This document shows positions 29,635 through 36,271 of a DNA stretch of 40,379 nt, in pieces (position 1 is the stretch's first letter; each line of letters begins with the position of its first letter). The translations under genes were made by a program, and so were the position numbers. Source of the DNA: a virus. The notes under the pieces are model-generated. The model ran no database searches. It was given only the letters and a program-made list of their open reading frames with translations, and was not told where the DNA came from. The DNA lies in IMG/VR virus record IMGVR_UViG_3300008259_000154, positions 1 through 40,379 of that record. One strand, given 5' to 3'.

Positions 29635-30797
29635 CATATCTACTATTTGCAGTTGCGCTATCTCTTTCTGCTGTTGCCGCATACTATGCCATCTTTGGAT
29701 TGATGGCTATCTTTGCTGCAGCTGCAATTCCTATCGCCATCATGGGTGGATTGCTTGAAGCATCCAAACTTGTTGTGGCTTCATGGATGTACCGTAATTG
29801 GAAAGAAATACCAAAGTTATTCAAAGTGTATTTCTTAACAGCACTAGTGATTCTAATGATGCTCACATCAATGGGTATTTTTGGATACTTATCCAAGGCA
29901 CACTTGGATCAGGCAGTGCCGACTGGTAACGTGGCTTCTGAAGTCGCAATACTTGATGAGAAAATAGCAATACAAAAGGAGAATATAAATGCAGCTCGTA
30001 AACAAATTAGTCAAATGGATTCAATCAATGATCAAACCATCAGTCGAACAGACGATGCCAAAGGAATTGAGCGAGCCAATCAAATCAGAAGAAGTCAGCA
30101 AAAAGAGCGAGCCAGAATCCTTGACGAAATCTCCAGTGCTCAAAAAGAGATCTCCAAACTCAACGACCAAAAAGCCCCAATCGCCAAAGACCTCCGTAAA
30201 ATCGAAGCAGAAGTTGGACCAATAAAATATATTGCTGCATTAATCTATGGTGACAATCCTGATAATAATGTTTTAGAAAAAGCAGTTAGGTTTGTCATCA
30301 TAATGATTGTTGCTGTATTTGATCCATTGGCAGTTTTAATGTTGGTTGCTGCTAATTGGAATATGAAATACTATGCAGTTCCTAGAAAACAAGAGGAAGA
30401 GCATCCTCCATATTATGTGGCAGATGTTGGTGAAAAACCAACAGCAGAAGAGTTACAGGAAATAAAGGAAGACCCTGTTGATATGAAGTGGTCAGAAAAT
30501 TGGCCATGGCAAGAAAATGACCCAGCACCAGTTGTTACTCATAATGTTTCTAAAACAGTTTCAGAATCTGTTACTGACGAACAACCAACAGAAGAGTTAC
30601 TTAACATAGAGGTAGATGCTCCAACTAAAGACTGGGAACCACCACTATATCAAAGAGTTGAAGATAAAGAAGTAGGACGATATATGAAGGAAGTTGGTGC
30701 AACGCCAGCTAAAACCGAATCGTTTTTGAAAAAGGTTCAATCAGTATACGCTGAACCTATTGAAGTCGAAGTAGAAGAGTTGCAAAAACCTAAATAA
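29631..30797 (+). CDS. Multi-spanning membrane protein with coiled coil
   Basis: A 388-residue protein. There are two or three N-terminal membrane spans (LLFAVALSLSAVAAYYAIFGLMAIFAAAAIPIAIMG within 1-42, and YFLTALVILMMLTSMGIFGYL near 67-87), then a 100-residue charged coiled coil (VAILDEKIAIQKENINAARK to KDLRKIEAEVG). One more span (FVIIMIVAVFDPLAVLMLVAA) follows, and an acidic Pro-rich cytoplasmic tail of about 140 residues. The layout recurs in marine T4-like phages. Function is unknown; it could shape host-membrane or lysis events, since a holin-like gene follows at 32.4 kb. It is followed by hairpins that may end transcription. Confidence 0.65.
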   Translation: MTYLLFAVALSLSAVAAYYAIFGLMAIFAAAAIPIAIMGGLLEASKLVVASWMYRNWKEIPKLFKVYFLTALVILMMLTSMGIFGYLSKAHLDQAVPTGNVASEVAILDEKIAIQKENINAARKQISQMDSINDQTISRTDDAKGIERANQIRRSQQKERARILDEISSAQKEISKLNDQKAPIAKDLRKIEAEVGPIKYIAALIYGDNPDNNVLEKAVRFVIIMIVAVFDPLAVLMLVAANWNMKYYAVPRKQEEEHPPYYVADVGEKPTAEELQEIKEDPVDMKWSENWPWQENDPAPVVTHNVSKTVSESVTDEQPTEELLNIEVDAPTKDWEPPLYQRVEDKEVGRYMKEVGATPAKTESFLKKVQSVYAEPIEVEVEELQKPK

Positions 30798-30800
30798 TTT

Positions 30801-30818
30801 AAAGGGAAATCTCCCTTT
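30801..30818 (+). terminator. Short hairpin after the membrane-protein gene
   Basis: AAAGGGA/TCCCTTT, a perfect 7-bp stem with loop AATC, followed by CATTTAGG. The T-tract is poor, so termination would be partial. Confidence 0.45.
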
Positions 30819-30831
30819 CATTTAGGAAAAT

Positions 30832-30957
30832 ATGAGTAAAAAGAACGCAGAAACTGCGGTGCTTTTTATCATGGATACATTGCTGACAATCGACTCGAGT
30901 CTTAGCACAACAGAATTTTATCCCAATTTAGAATATGCAGTTAACACGAAAGATTAA
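30832..30957 (+). CDS. Possible small protein (41 residues)
   Basis: ATG 30832 opens a 41-residue frame (MSKKNAETAVLFIMDTLLTIDSSLSTTEFYPNLEYAVNTKD) with an upstream AGGA at normal spacing. The composition is reasonable for a small helical protein, and the stop is 5 bases before the next gene. The frame overlaps a hairpin (30838-30867) that could be a terminator, so the region may be non-coding. No homologue is recognised. Confidence 0.4.
   Translation: MSKKNAETAVLFIMDTLLTIDSSLSTTEFYPNLEYAVNTKD
30838..30867. terminator. Candidate bidirectional terminator hairpin
   Basis: AAAAAG and CGCAG pair with CTGCG and CTTTTT around an AAA loop, with a small internal loop (AA/GTG). The A-tract on one side and T-tract on the other suit termination in both directions, but it overlaps a possible small gene. 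Confidence 0.4.
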
Positions 30958-30962
30958 CTGCA

Positions 30963-31787
30963 ATGGATCCAATCACCCTATTTGCACTGGCTAATGGTGC
31001 TGTTTCCGCAGTCAAGGCTGGATGTAAACTTTATAAAGACATAAAAGGTGCAGCAGGTGATATTAAAGATGTACTTAAAGACTTAGATGCACAATTTGCC
31101 AAACTACATCCTCCAAATAAACCTCCCACTGTTGAACAAAAAAATCATTTCATTAAAACAAAAAATGAAGTTATAGTTAACAACAAAAAAGCCAATGCTG
31201 ATGAGCATACTAGTATTTACGCAGACATTGGTAATCATCTTGGCACATACTTCGATAACTACAACAAATGTAAAATTATTTTTGAGGAAGAAGAAAGAAA
31301 AGCTAAAACTCAGGTATATACAGGTGACGATAGTTTAGGTAAAAGAGCCTTACAGCGTGTTCTAATGAAAAAACAATTAGAGCAAATGGGAACAGAACTG
31401 CGTGAGATTATGATTTACCAAAGTCCACCAGAATTAGGTGCGCTTTGGACTGAAGTTAATGATATGATGGATGTGATGAGTAAGCAACAAAAAACTCTTA
31501 TCATTAAACAAATACAACAACAAGAAGTTATTGAGAGAAGAAGACAGGCAAGAATAAAAAAACTTAAACAAGAGATGTTGTGGGTTGTTGGTGTTGTTGT
31601 AGTTATAATATTTTATACTCTTTGTTTAGTTTGGGTTGTTGAAATGCGTAAAGAAGACTATCCAGAATATGGACAAGAATTTATACCACGTCTAGTGACT
31701 GATCATGAAAGAGTACTTGCAGAAAAAAATGCGAAGTACTGGGATAATAAAGCTGAAGAGTATCGTAGACAACAAAATAATAAATAA
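30963..31787 (+). CDS. Membrane-anchored coiled-coil protein
   Basis: A 274-residue protein. The N-terminus (DPITLFALANGAVSAVKAGCKLYKDIKGAAGDIKDVL) is an amphipathic or weakly hydrophobic segment. A long charged helical region follows, then EVIERRRQARIKKLKQEMLWVVGVVVVIIFYTLCLVWVVEM gives a basic stop and a single span near residues 200-222. A short charged tail ends it. This resembles membrane or virion proteins of cyanophage-like T4 relatives. It begins a run of four membrane-associated genes. No enzymatic motif is seen. Confidence 0.6.
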   Translation: MDPITLFALANGAVSAVKAGCKLYKDIKGAAGDIKDVLKDLDAQFAKLHPPNKPPTVEQKNHFIKTKNEVIVNNKKANADEHTSIYADIGNHLGTYFDNYNKCKIIFEEEERKAKTQVYTGDDSLGKRALQRVLMKKQLEQMGTELREIMIYQSPPELGALWTEVNDMMDVMSKQQKTLIIKQIQQQEVIERRRQARIKKLKQEMLWVVGVVVVIIFYTLCLVWVVEMRKEDYPEYGQEFIPRLVTDHERVLAEKNAKYWDNKAEEYRRQQNNK

Positions 31788-31804
31788 TTGCAAAAGGAGA
31801 ATTT

Positions 31805-32350
31805 ATGGCAGAAGACAAACCACTATCACGTTCAGAGCGTGAGGCACTAATTAAAGATAAGGCTGGATGGGTAATTACTGTTCTAGCTGCTTTACTGGCT
31901 ATTAATACTTTAATGGGTGGTAGTAACTCAAGTAAAGTTCTAAACAATACAATTGATGCTAACAATACTTGGTCTTTTTATCAAGCTAAGTCTATCAAAA
32001 GCACTCTTGCTGAGATGGCTCTAGATGACGCTAAGAGAACAAATGATAAAAGAAAAGAATTAGATTTATCTCGTAAGATTGCTCGATACGAATCTGATCC
32101 AGTATCTGGAGAAGGTAAGAAAGAATTGATGGCAAAGGCACGAAAACTAGAGGAAGAACGTGCAGTGGCTAAATCTCGTAGTCCATGGTACACTTATGGT
32201 GGATCCTTACTACAGATCGCAATTGTTTTACTGACTGCTTCTATTTTGGCTGTTAACAATAGATTATATTATGCAAGTCTCGGAGTAGGTGGTTTAGCTG
32301 CTCTGTTGATGTCACAGGCAATATGGTTGTGGCTTCCAATAACACTATAA
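31805..32350 (+). CDS. DUF4337-like membrane protein
   Basis: A 181-residue protein. A first span (GWVITVLAALLAINTLMGG, about 21-39) is followed by a soluble helical segment with NNTWSFYQAKSIKSTLAEMALDDAK, the hallmark of the DUF4337 family. Two C-terminal spans follow (LLQIAIVLLTASILAVNNRLYY and GVGGLAALLMSQAIWLWLPITL). DUF4337 proteins occur in bacteria and phages; their function is not known to me. Good RBS (AAAAGGAG). Its position between a coiled-coil membrane protein and a holin-like gene suggests a membrane-remodelling or lysis-timing module. Confidence 0.7.
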   Translation: MAEDKPLSRSEREALIKDKAGWVITVLAALLAINTLMGGSNSSKVLNNTIDANNTWSFYQAKSIKSTLAEMALDDAKRTNDKRKELDLSRKIARYESDPVSGEGKKELMAKARKLEEERAVAKSRSPWYTYGGSLLQIAIVLLTASILAVNNRLYYASLGVGGLAALLMSQAIWLWLPITL

Positions 32351-32362
32351 TAAGGAAGAATA

Positions 32363-32791
32363 ATGACTGAAGAAATAAAAGAAATAAAAGAGGTCAAAAA
32401 AGACGAAGACTGGATGCAGAAAAAATGGCGTCCAGCCATGGGTTGGATGTACATGGTTGTTTGTACAATGGACATGGTTATATTTCCTGTAGCATGGAGT
32501 ATCCTTCAAACTGTTATGGGTCAACAAATCACTCAGTGGCAACCATTGACGCTACAGGGAGCGGGATTGTTCCATTTAGCAATGGGTGCTGTTCTTGGTA
32601 TCGCTGCTTTTGGTCGTACACAGGAAAAACTTGCTGGTACTGCTACTAACGCACCTGCTCCATCTCCAATGGTTCCGCCACCAATGTCTGCACCAATGTC
32701 TGCACCGATGGCGAGACCGATGACTTCACATACACCTTCAATGGACTTGCACCCAGACGATCCACCGACTCGCAACACTCGAAACGACTAA
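32363..32791 (+). CDS. 3-TM holin-like protein
   Basis: A 142-residue protein with the pattern WMQKKWRPAMGWMYMVVCTMDMVIFPVAW (spans 1 and 2), QWQPLTLQGAGLFHLAMGAVLGIAAFGRTQEKL (span 3) and a hydrophilic C-terminus. This matches holins of the three-transmembrane type described in marine phages and gene-transfer agents. The tail is Pro/Met-rich with MSAPMSAPMARPM repeats. It would make inner-membrane holes at lysis. It lies about 9 kb from the spanin cassette, so the lysis genes are in two places. RBS AAGGAAG. Confidence 0.7.
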   Translation: MTEEIKEIKEVKKDEDWMQKKWRPAMGWMYMVVCTMDMVIFPVAWSILQTVMGQQITQWQPLTLQGAGLFHLAMGAVLGIAAFGRTQEKLAGTATNAPAPSPMVPPPMSAPMSAPMARPMTSHTPSMDLHPDDPPTRNTRND

Positions 32792-32799
32792 GGAATATT

Positions 32800-33225
32800 A
32801 TGTATCAATACAAATGTAAAATCCTTAAAGTTCTTGATGGTGATACAGTTGACATCGACTTAGATTTGGGTTTTAAAATTATTCTTGCTAATCAAAGAGT
32901 ACGTATGGCTGGAGTCGATACTCCAGAATCTAGAACTACTATTGCAGAGGAAAAGGTTCGTGGACAGCTTTCTAAAAAAAAGTTGGCAGAGAAATTACCT
33001 ATCGGTTCCTGGCAAATTATTGAAACACAAAAATCCGACAGCAATGATGACAAGTTTGGTAGAATCCTCGGGGTCTTTATTCTTGAAAATGGTACTCGTG
33101 TCAACGACTGGCTTATACAAAATAATTACGCTGTTCCATACAAAGGTGAGAACAAAGAGATGACACAGGCTGAACATCAGGCTAACAAGAAGATTTTGAT
33201 CGAGCGTGGTGAATTAAAGGAATAA
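32800..33225 (+). CDS. Thermonuclease-like (SNase) endonuclease
   Basis: A 141-residue staphylococcal-nuclease-fold protein: VLDGDTVDIDLDLGF (calcium-binding Asp residues), RVRMAGVDTPESR (catalytic Arg and Asp), DKFGRILG (second Arg), and NDWLIQNNYAVPY. It is close to the minimal OB-fold nuclease. No signal peptide is present, so it acts in the cytoplasm, probably in host DNA breakdown or nucleotide salvage. The strong terminator at 33245 shows that it ends the operon running from the late 20 kb region. Confidence 0.88.
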   Translation: MYQYKCKILKVLDGDTVDIDLDLGFKIILANQRVRMAGVDTPESRTTIAEEKVRGQLSKKKLAEKLPIGSWQIIETQKSDSNDDKFGRILGVFILENGTRVNDWLIQNNYAVPYKGENKEMTQAEHQANKKILIERGELKE

Positions 33226-33244
33226 CCACATTCTTAGTAGGGTC

Positions 33245-33282
33245 AAAACCTCTGTAAGTTGTTGAATTTACAGGGGTTTTTT
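33245..33282 (+). terminator. Strong rho-independent terminator
   Basis: A 13-bp stem (AAAACCTCTGTAA with TTACAGGGGTTTT, one T-G wobble), a 10-base loop, and six T's in a row at the end. It separates the nuclease operon from the next promoter. Confidence 0.88.
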
Positions 33283-33296
33283 GTTGCATAAATTTG

Positions 33297-33325
33297 TTGC
33301 CTTTAAATGTAGTTTGCTGTATAAT
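33297..33325 (+). promoter_or_regulatory. Sigma70-type promoter for the small-gene operon
   Basis: TTGCCT (33297-33302), 17 bases, perfect TATAAT (33320-33325). The expected start near 33332 falls on an in-frame ATG, which favours the second ATG (33356) with its AAAAGGG as the real translation start. Confidence 0.75.
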
Positions 33326-33355
33326 TAAGGTATGAAAAATGAAAAAGGGCATATC

Positions 33356-33736
33356 ATGAGTGAATTTAAGTCTTGGGAAGAAATGTCTTTGTTGGAACAA
33401 ATGCAGTGCCAGTACTGGGATATGTATAAGGACGCCTATGGTGTTCGTCCACGTGGTATTAATACATCCAGCTGGACTGAGGCTGACTTCGAAGCTGAAT
33501 TCGAAGTGCTTGGTCGTGCAATCGATCGTGAAGAAACAGATCGCAAAGTGCGTGAAGCTGAAGCCACTGCCAAGTTTGAACAGCATGTCACCAATACCAT
33601 CTGCATGGGTGCGAGAGATCGTGCCACTGCACTCCGCTGGATTATGGATGCCAGCCAAGCCGATGGTGACTGGGAATATTTCTGTTACCTCAATGGTCTC
33701 CCTTATGGTTACTTTAATATGAAGAAGGTGGCTTAA
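33356..33736 (+). CDS. Conserved phage protein, 126 residues
   Basis: A 126-residue charged helical protein (SWEEMSLLEQMQCQYWDMYKDAYG, SSWTEADFEAEFEVLG, MGARDRATALRWIMDA, YLNGLPYGYF) with a pattern I associate with conserved hypotheticals of aquatic phages. No catalytic motif is visible. I chose ATG 33356 because the promoter's predicted transcript starts about 24 bases upstream and contains an RBS (AAAAGGG); ATG 33332 would add eight residues and be leaderless. It is the first gene of an operon of small genes that probably acts early. Confidence 0.7.
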   Translation: MSEFKSWEEMSLLEQMQCQYWDMYKDAYGVRPRGINTSSWTEADFEAEFEVLGRAIDREETDRKVREAEATAKFEQHVTNTICMGARDRATALRWIMDASQADGDWEYFCYLNGLPYGYFNMKKVA

Positions 33737-33737
33737 C

Positions 33738-33899
33738 ATGAAAGGATCTATTCGTGTTTTTATCGGTTTTATGGTTGTTCTTGGTGCTGTTGGCACTTTG
33801 GATGTTGACCCCAGTGCTAGCGTTCTTGTTCAGAGTGGTATTGCTGCTCTTGGCTTGCTTATTATGTACTCTGGTATTAAAGTAATGGAGCGTGTATAA
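33738..33899 (+). CDS. Small two-span membrane protein (53 residues)
   Basis: ATG 33738 gives a 53-residue product with two hydrophobic stretches, VFIGFMVVLGAVGTL and SGIAALGLLIMYSGI, joined by a short DVDPSAS loop, and a basic-acidic end (KVMERV). This is a helical hairpin membrane protein of a type common among small phage genes. It starts one base after the previous stop and ends in a TAATG overlap with the next gene, so translation is well supported. Function is unknown. Confidence 0.75.
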   Translation: MKGSIRVFIGFMVVLGAVGTLDVDPSASVLVQSGIAALGLLIMYSGIKVMERV

Positions 33900-34096
33900 T
33901 GACTTTCGATAAAATCAACGAACTGTGTGTAGAAATTGCTGAAGAAGATCAGCGAAACTATCTGGAAAACACACTCAATGCGTTCATGGCTGAACAAGAA
34001 GAACTCGAGATGCTAGAGTTGCAAAAGCAGTATGAGTTTTTGTCTTATGCTGATGAATGTGCAAATGACGACGCACAATATTATAGCGAAATGTAA
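33899..34096 (+). CDS. Small acidic protein (65 residues)
   Basis: A 65-residue, strongly acidic helical protein (KINELCVEIAEEDQRNYLENTLNAFMAEQEELEML, YADECANDDAQYYSEM). I do not recognise it. Acidic DNA-mimic or host-takeover proteins have such composition, but nothing more specific can be said. It is coupled to both neighbours by TAATG overlaps in the early-type operon. Confidence 0.65.
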   Translation: MTFDKINELCVEIAEEDQRNYLENTLNAFMAEQEELEMLELQKQYEFLSYADECANDDAQYYSEM

Positions 34097-34404
34097 TGAA
34101 TAAATTTACAATGATGAAACAAAAGAATGCGATTGACAGTGAGATTCTGTTGATCACGCAGGAAGAATGTGCTGAAGTTAGCCAAGCGATAAGTAAAGTA
34201 TTCAGGTTTGGTATGGAAGACGCACACCCAGTAACTAAAATTAACAATCGAGAACATCTCGAAGAAGAAATTGGTGACCTGATGTGTATGATTGACCTGC
34301 TAATTGATAATGGTATCGTTAGCGAAGCTGCTTGTTTGGCTGCAAAGAATGAGAAGCTGAACAAGCTGATGACATGGTCTAACATTTTTAAGGAAACAGT
34401 ATGA
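34096..34404 (+). CDS. MazG-like nucleotide pyrophosphohydrolase
   Basis: A 102-residue all-alpha protein with the MazG metal-binding pattern: the first helix has ITQEECAEVSQAISK (EExxE) and the next conserved helix REHLEEEIGDLMCMIDLLI (ExxED-type). It hydrolyses NTPs or dNTPs to monophosphates. Phage MazG-like enzymes are thought to clear unwanted nucleotides or to alter (p)ppGpp, and could remove a competing dNTP in a modified-DNA phage. That link is speculation. It is coupled upstream by TAATG and downstream by a 4-base overlap. Confidence 0.85.
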   Translation: MNKFTMMKQKNAIDSEILLITQEECAEVSQAISKVFRFGMEDAHPVTKINNREHLEEEIGDLMCMIDLLIDNGIVSEAACLAAKNEKLNKLMTWSNIFKETV

Positions 34405-34616
34405 TTACGATTAAAGGTATCTCCAAGCGTCATGTGCAACTCTTGGATGAGATGTGGGCATGTGATTCTTTCGAGGAATTCGAGCAATTGAAAGCATCGC
34501 ATTCTGCAGAGGATCAACTCATTATTGATTCACTAATGCGTATGGTATTGGCTGAGTGTATTGACAATGATCTTGGAGACATGGCAGAAGCTAAAGAATT
34601 GCTGAGTAAATTCTAA
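34401..34616 (+). CDS. Conserved small phage protein (71 residues)
   Basis: A 71-residue helical protein (ISKRHVQLLDEMWACDSFEEFEQLKASHSAEDQLIIDSL and LAECIDNDLGDMAEAKELLSKF). The pattern ISKRH...LLD.MW.C is familiar from conserved hypothetical proteins of aquatic phages; function unknown. It sits between MazG-like and 2OG oxygenase genes with overlaps on both sides, so it belongs to the same operon. Confidence 0.7.
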   Translation: MITIKGISKRHVQLLDEMWACDSFEEFEQLKASHSAEDQLIIDSLMRMVLAECIDNDLGDMAEAKELLSKF

Positions 34617-35140
34617 TGTTAGAGATTCATGATAACTTAGTAAATGAAAATTATGCAAACAGACTGCGTAATATTTTATTATCTCCAAACTTTCCATGGT
34701 ATTATTTACCAGAAACAACACCATTTGATGGAGCGCATGATTTTGGAACATTGACTCATATCTTTGATCATGAGGATGTTTCCGTTAAAACGTCTGAGTA
34801 TATCGGGACTGCTATAACTTTGTTAGATTTATTTTCAGGTTCTACTGGTTATAAGATTGACAAAATAATAAGAAGTAGATCTAATCTAGTGATTGGATAT
34901 CCAGGCTTGCATGATAGAATGTCTGATAAACACATAGATTATGACATCCCACATCATGTCATATTGTACTATGTTTGTGGAAATGCTAACACAGTCTTCT
35001 TTAACGAAGATGGAAGTATCATGCAGGAAGTAGAATCAAAAACAGGAAGATTCGTTATCTTTGATGGAAGTATTATGCACTCTATAAGAATTCCAGACGC
35101 AACACGAGTTGTATTTAATTTTAATGTAATCTTAAAATAA
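34616..35140 (+). CDS. Prolyl hydroxylase-like 2OG-Fe(II) oxygenase
   Basis: A 174-residue double-stranded beta-helix protein: DKHIDYD with H106 and D108, then HHVILYYVCGNANTVFFNEDG, GRFVIFDGSIMHSI with distal H155, and TRVVFNFNVIL with R164 binding 2-oxoglutarate. This is the phage prolyl-hydroxylase-like class, common in cyanophage-like T4 relatives. The substrate is unknown. It is the third 2OG oxygenase of the window, different in class from the TET/JBP-like and Asp/Asn-hydroxylase-like ones. It starts in a TAATG overlap and ends just before a promoter. Confidence 0.8.
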   Translation: MLEIHDNLVNENYANRLRNILLSPNFPWYYLPETTPFDGAHDFGTLTHIFDHEDVSVKTSEYIGTAITLLDLFSGSTGYKIDKIIRSRSNLVIGYPGLHDRMSDKHIDYDIPHHVILYYVCGNANTVFFNEDGSIMQEVESKTGRFVIFDGSIMHSIRIPDATRVVFNFNVILK

Positions 35141-35143
35141 AAT

Positions 35144-35172
35144 TTGCTTTGTAAGAGACTATCATGTATAAT
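35144..35172 (+). promoter_or_regulatory. Sigma70-type promoter overlapping a small-gene start
   Basis: TTGCTT (35144-35149), 17 bases, TATAAT (35167-35172). The -10 box comes immediately after the ATG (35164) of the 48-residue frame, so this promoter would skip that ATG and serve the downstream genes. Confidence 0.65.
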
Positions 35173-35310
35173 AACAAAACACTGAAACGAAGAAATCCGA
35201 TTGCAAAGGATTTGCGCACTCCAAAATATCGTCAAAGAGTTGTGGAGTCTAAGGTTCAGTATATTCGAAACCCTAAGCACAAGAAGGATACGTATGAGTC
35301 TCAACTATGA
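35164..35310 (+). CDS. Small basic protein (48 residues)
   Basis: ATG 35164 opens a 48-residue, very basic frame (MYNNKTLKRRNPIAKDLRTP, KYRQRVVESK, NPKHKKD). The NPIAKDLRTPKYRxRVV core is a pattern I know from tiny phage proteins of many tailed phages; function unknown. The start codon lies 5' of the -10 box, so it would be made from read-through of the oxygenase gene, or from a non-ATG start further in on the short transcript. It overlaps the next gene by 17 bases in another frame. Confidence 0.65.
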   Translation: MYNNKTLKRRNPIAKDLRTPKYRQRVVESKVQYIRNPKHKKDTYESQL

Positions 35311-35539
35311 AGCAGAGTTGTACAAGGGTGGATTACTTACCACCGTAAAGGTAATGAAGCATGAGTATGACAACATTGAAGTTACATTCAAGAGAAACCT
35401 AAAGGGAGAAACTGGTAAACCTATCATTGATAGTTCTTTTACTATGTTTTACACTGAACGAGAATTTAAAGAATTCTTTTTACCATTGATTAATGAATTG
35501 AAAGTGAGATTTGAAAATGAACCTGAATCTAACAACTGA
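35294..35539 (+). CDS. Small phage protein (81 residues)
   Basis: An 81-residue protein starting MSLNYEAELYKGG, with AAGAAGGA upstream. The frame is open further 5' to 35201, but that part overlaps the conserved basic gene and has no RBS. The core LLTTVKVMKHEYDNIEVTFKR, TMFYTEREFKEFFLPLINEL looks like an alpha/beta fold. No function is recognised. Its end overlaps the SH3-like gene by 23 bases. Confidence 0.6.
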   Translation: MSLNYEAELYKGGLLTTVKVMKHEYDNIEVTFKRNLKGETGKPIIDSSFTMFYTEREFKEFFLPLINELKVRFENEPESNN

Positions 35540-35795
35540 TACAGAAGCACAACAACATGTCCTCAAAAATTTGCGCACTAATGAACAAGGAATTCGGATT
35601 GTCTTCACAAAAAAAGATGGAACAGAACGATCAATGCTCTGCACTCTCTCCGAAGCGAAAATCCCGCAAGACAAGCAACCAAAAACCGAAACGACAAGTA
35701 GCCAAACTTCTGGATCCGCAGTACGTGTTTTCGATTTAGAGAAATCTGAGTGGCGTAGTTTTCGTTGGGACAGTGTAACATCAATGGAGATTTAA
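35517..35795 (+). CDS. SH3 barrel-like phage protein (DUF2693-like)
   Basis: A 92-residue protein. RIVFTKKDGTERSMLCTLSEAKIP followed, after a variable linker, by VRVFDLEKSEWRSFRWDSV matches the small phage SH3-barrel family (DUF2693-like, name from memory). Such proteins are usually of unknown function, perhaps nucleic-acid binding. I chose ATG 35517 (MNLNLTT) rather than the TTG at 35511. The start lies inside the upstream gene, and the stop is one base before the next gene. Confidence 0.75.
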   Translation: MNLNLTTDTEAQQHVLKNLRTNEQGIRIVFTKKDGTERSMLCTLSEAKIPQDKQPKTETTSSQTSGSAVRVFDLEKSEWRSFRWDSVTSMEI

Positions 35796-35796
35796 T

Positions 35797-35991
35797 ATGA
35801 AGTTTGATAATCCAGCAGCGTATATATTTTTAGTGCTACTTGTTGTAGCATTATTCATTTTTATACCTTTTGCAATTGTGTGGGCACTTAATGCATTGTT
35901 CCCTGTTCTTGCGATTCCGTATACCTTTGAGACATGGTTAGCCACTATTGTTCTAAGTGGTGTGTTAAAAACAACAATTGTAAAGAAATAA
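35797..35991 (+). CDS. Small membrane protein (64 residues)
   Basis: A 64-residue protein with two hydrophobic helices, YIFLVLLVVALFIFIPFAIVWALNALF and the C-terminal FETWLATIVLSGVL, and a basic end (KTTIVKK). It is a typical small phage inner-membrane protein. No function is known. RBS GGAG in TGGAGATTTA. It stands in the early-type cluster right before the DsbA-like gene. Confidence 0.75.
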   Translation: MKFDNPAAYIFLVLLVVALFIFIPFAIVWALNALFPVLAIPYTFETWLATIVLSGVLKTTIVKK

Positions 35992-35992
35992 T

Positions 35993-36253
35993 ATGAGTAT
36001 TCAATCAGAAGAAGATCGCAAGAAACTACGTGGAGCAATCCAAGAAATTAGTGCATCAATGACACGTACAGAAGCTGAACGTGACTTAATCAAGGAAATC
36101 ATTAAGGAAATGTCCGACCAGTTCCAGATCCCGAAGAAAACGATCAAGAAGATTGCAGTAACTTTCCACAAACAGAATCTAACACAGGAAGTTGCAGACC
36201 ACGAGGACTTTGTAGACCTATACGAGACTGTAACAAAGACCCCACAAAGTTGA
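35993..36253 (+). CDS. dsbA: DsbA-like double-stranded DNA-binding protein (T4-type)
   Basis: An 86-residue helical protein (MTRTEAERDLIKEIIKEMSDQF, PKKTIKKIAVTFHKQNLTQEVADHEDFVDLYETV). Length, charge and the C-terminal YHK...E..LYETV-type pattern match T4 DsbA (89 residues), which binds double-stranded DNA and stimulates late transcription. In T4, dsbA lies directly upstream of rnh; here one 365-residue gene lies between, which supports the call. It is not the disulfide oxidoreductase DsbA. It is followed by the 36241 repeat and a strong promoter. Confidence 0.75.
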   Translation: MSIQSEEDRKKLRGAIQEISASMTRTEAERDLIKEIIKEMSDQFQIPKKTIKKIAVTFHKQNLTQEVADHEDFVDLYETVTKTPQS

Positions 36254-36261
36254 GGGGATTA
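36241..36261. repeat. Copy 2 of a 21-base inverted repeat (partner at 10661-10681)
   Basis: CCCCACAAAGTTGAGGGGATT is the reverse complement of the 10661 copy except for one base. CCCC and GGGG can form a short hairpin. It overlaps the end of the dsbA-like gene and lies just before the promoter at 36272. Confidence 0.55.
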
Positions 36262-36271
36262 AAAATAGGCA

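Noticed and set aside
33182-33796. 204-residue minus-strand open frame
   Set aside because: It spans a clear plus-strand terminator, a promoter and two plus-strand genes, and its translation resembles no protein pattern.
35201-35293. Upstream extension of the 81-residue gene
   Set aside because: It overlaps the small basic gene, lacks an RBS and has an unlikely Cys/Trp-containing sequence; ATG 35294 has a good RBS.
35993-36253. Thiol-disulfide oxidoreductase DsbA
   Set aside because: There is no CxxC; the match is to the unrelated T4 DNA-binding protein of the same name.
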